Source of the DNA: an uncultured Anaeromyxobacter sp.
Lineage (GTDB): Bacteria > Myxococcota > Myxococcia > Myxococcales > Anaeromyxobacteraceae
Length of the DNA stretch: 38,365 nt
NCBI GenBank assembly: GCA_903904005.1
Contig: CAIVAR010000087.1
Coordinates: forward strand, 1 to 38,365
Direction: 5' to 3'
Part shown: positions 37,161-38,365 of the stretch, piece after piece
How positions within the stretch are numbered: the stretch's first letter is position 1
Layout: each line of letters begins with the position of its first letter
Made by a program: the position numbers and the translations under genes
The notes under the pieces: generated by a model
What the model saw: the letters and a program-made list of their open reading frames with translations, nothing else
Told to the model about the DNA's origin: nothing
The model's database searches: none

Positions 37161-38365
37161 ATGACGACCCTCCTCTCCCTCGACGAGATCATCCTCGCGG
37201 CCCAGAAGCCGTCCCGCTACGTGGGATGCGAGTTCGGGAGCGTCCGCAAGGATCCGGCCCAGGTCCGCCTCCGCTTCGCGCTGGCCTTCCCCGACACCTA
37301 CGAGGTCGGGATGTCGAACCTGGGGTTCCGCCTCCTCTACCACGCGCTGAACGACCGTCCGGACGTGGCCTGCGAGCGGGTCTTCCTGCCCTGGCCCGAC
37401 ATGGAGGCGATGCTGCGCCAGAACGGCCACCCGCTCTTCACGCTCGAGTCGCGCGCGCCGGTCCGCGAGCTCGACGTGCTCGGGGTGACGCTCCAGTCCG
37501 AGCTCGCCTACACGAGCGCGCTCGCGCTGCTCGACCTCGCCGGCATCCCCGTCCTCACCCGCGACCGGACCCCGACCGATCCCGTCATCGTCGGGGGCGG
37601 CCCCTGCGCCTTCAACCCCGAGCCGGTGGCCGACTTCTTCGACGCGCTGGCGGTGGGGGACGGCGAGGACGTGGTCCACGAGATCGCCGACGCCGTCCTG
37701 GCCTGGAAGGGGAGCGGCGAGGACCGCGCGGGCCTGCACCGGCGGCTCGCCGCCGTCCCGGGCGTCTACGTCCCGTCGCTCTTCGCGCCCCGCTTCGATC
37801 CCGCCACCGGCGCGCTGCTCGCCATGGAGCCGCTCCTCCCGGGCTACGAGAAGGTGGTCCGCCGGGTGGTGCCGGACATCGACACCCTCTCCACGTCGGC
37901 CTACGAGCATCCGGTCGTCCCGTTCATGCAGACGGTCCACGACCGGCTGCCCATCGAGCTGCAGCGGGGCTGCACCCGCGGCTGCCGCTTCTGCCAGGTG
38001 GGCATGATCACCCGCCCGACCCGCCAGCGCAGCCCGGAGACGGTGCTGCGGGTGGCCGAGCAGGGGCTGCGCGCCTCGGGCTACGAGGAGGTGGGGCTGC
38101 TCTCGCTGTCGTCGGGCGACTACGCGTGCCTGAACCCGCTGCTCGACGACTTCCTCGATCGGTACGAGACCGAGAAGATCTCGCTGTCGCTCCCGTCCTT
38201 GCGCACCGAGACCATGAACGACGCGCTGGCCGAGAAGATCGCGCGCGTCCGCAAGACCGGCTTCACGCTGGCGCCCGAGGCGGCGACCGAGCGCATGCGC
38301 GCGGTCATCAACCAGGGCAACCGCGAGGAGGACCTGCTCGCCGCGGTGGAGTCGATCTTGAAGAA
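37161..38365 (+). CDS. Radical SAM protein of the TIGR03960 (B12-binding) type, partial at window end
   Basis: An open frame from ATG 37161 runs off the window after 401 complete codons. The N-terminal region (FALAFPDTYEVGMSNLGFRLLYHAL, GVTLQSELAYTSALALLDLAGIP, VIVGGGPCAFNPEPVADFFDA) is the cobalamin-binding-like domain. The radical SAM cluster motif is complete at Cys271, Cys275 and Cys278 in RGCTRGCRFCQVG. A substrate for this family is not established; in many genomes the C-terminal part, missing here, carries or adjoins a DUF2344 domain. There is no Shine-Dalgarno before the ATG. Truncation is by the window edge, not by mutation. Confidence 0.9.
   Translation, partial: MTTLLSLDEIILAAQKPSRYVGCEFGSVRKDPAQVRLRFALAFPDTYEVGMSNLGFRLLYHALNDRPDVACERVFLPWPDMEAMLRQNGHPLFTLESRAPVRELDVLGVTLQSELAYTSALALLDLAGIPVLTRDRTPTDPVIVGGGPCAFNPEPVADFFDALAVGDGEDVVHEIADAVLAWKGSGEDRAGLHRRLAAVPGVYVPSLFAPRFDPATGALLAMEPLLPGYEKVVRRVVPDIDTLSTSAYEHPVVPFMQTVHDRLPIELQRGCTRGCRFCQVGMITRPTRQRSPETVLRVAEQGLRASGYEEVGLLSLSSGDYACLNPLLDDFLDRYETEKISLSLPSLRTETMNDALAEKIARVRKTGFTLAPEAATERMRAVINQGNREEDLLAAVESILK

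Overview
The window is very GC-rich bacterial chromosome with tightly packed genes, GTG and TTG starts and many 4-bp start/stop overlaps. Gene content (ftsEX with an EnvC-like partner, membrane-anchored FtsY, complete gspC-N, a C-terminally extended L31, delta-proteobacterial style hypotheticals) suggests a myxobacterium, most likely an Anaeromyxobacter relative. This placement is inferred from gene content and composition, not from a search.

Layout. 48-5298 (+): murI, a small conserved hypothetical, ftsE-ftsX-envC (overlapping) and a C-terminal processing protease, i.e. a cell-wall and division block. 5451-6956 (+): a membrane GT2 glycosyltransferase with its own promoter, ended by a hairpin shared with the convergent genes. 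14021-6989 (-): smc, a small four-helix-bundle gene inside a repeat-bounded cassette, ftsY with its own promoter, a HAD phosphatase and a GNAT acetyltransferase. 27984-14148 (-): an uninterrupted twelve-gene type II secretion operon gspCDEFGHIJKLMN, ended by a hairpin with a T-rich tract. 29583-28162 (-): an NtrC-type sigma-54 activator just upstream of gspC. 29695-30561 (+): a lipoprotein with bacterial Ig-like repeats. 32445-30659 (-): rho and rpmE, each with a recognisable sigma-70 promoter. 32693-34800 (+): a TTG-start membrane protein overlapping a type IV pilin-like gene. 34849-37031 (+): ligA and a tiny overlapping ORF. 37161-end (+): a radical SAM protein of the TIGR03960 type, cut by the window edge.

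How the genes work together. FtsE/FtsX probably gate the degenerate LytM protein encoded with them, to control septal amidases. The gsp operon encodes the secretin, ATPase, inner-membrane platform and five pseudopilins of one secretion machine. A near-perfect sigma-54 promoter in front of gspC, with two similar palindromic half-site pairs about 90 and 130 bp upstream and an adjacent GAFTGA-containing regulator, suggests that secretion is switched on by that regulator.

Most unusual parts. (1) The cassette between smc and ftsY: a four-helix-bundle gene framed by a perfect 16-bp inverted repeat, which continues outward on both sides into GCGGNN hexamer arrays in the same phase; the gene's Shine-Dalgarno is locked in a roughly 22-bp hairpin. 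(2) The sigma-54 wiring of the secretion operon. (3) A repeated -10-like hexamer 6-7 nt before the start codons of several genes, suggesting leaderless transcripts. (4) The pilin gene translationally coupled to a proline-rich membrane protein of unknown function.
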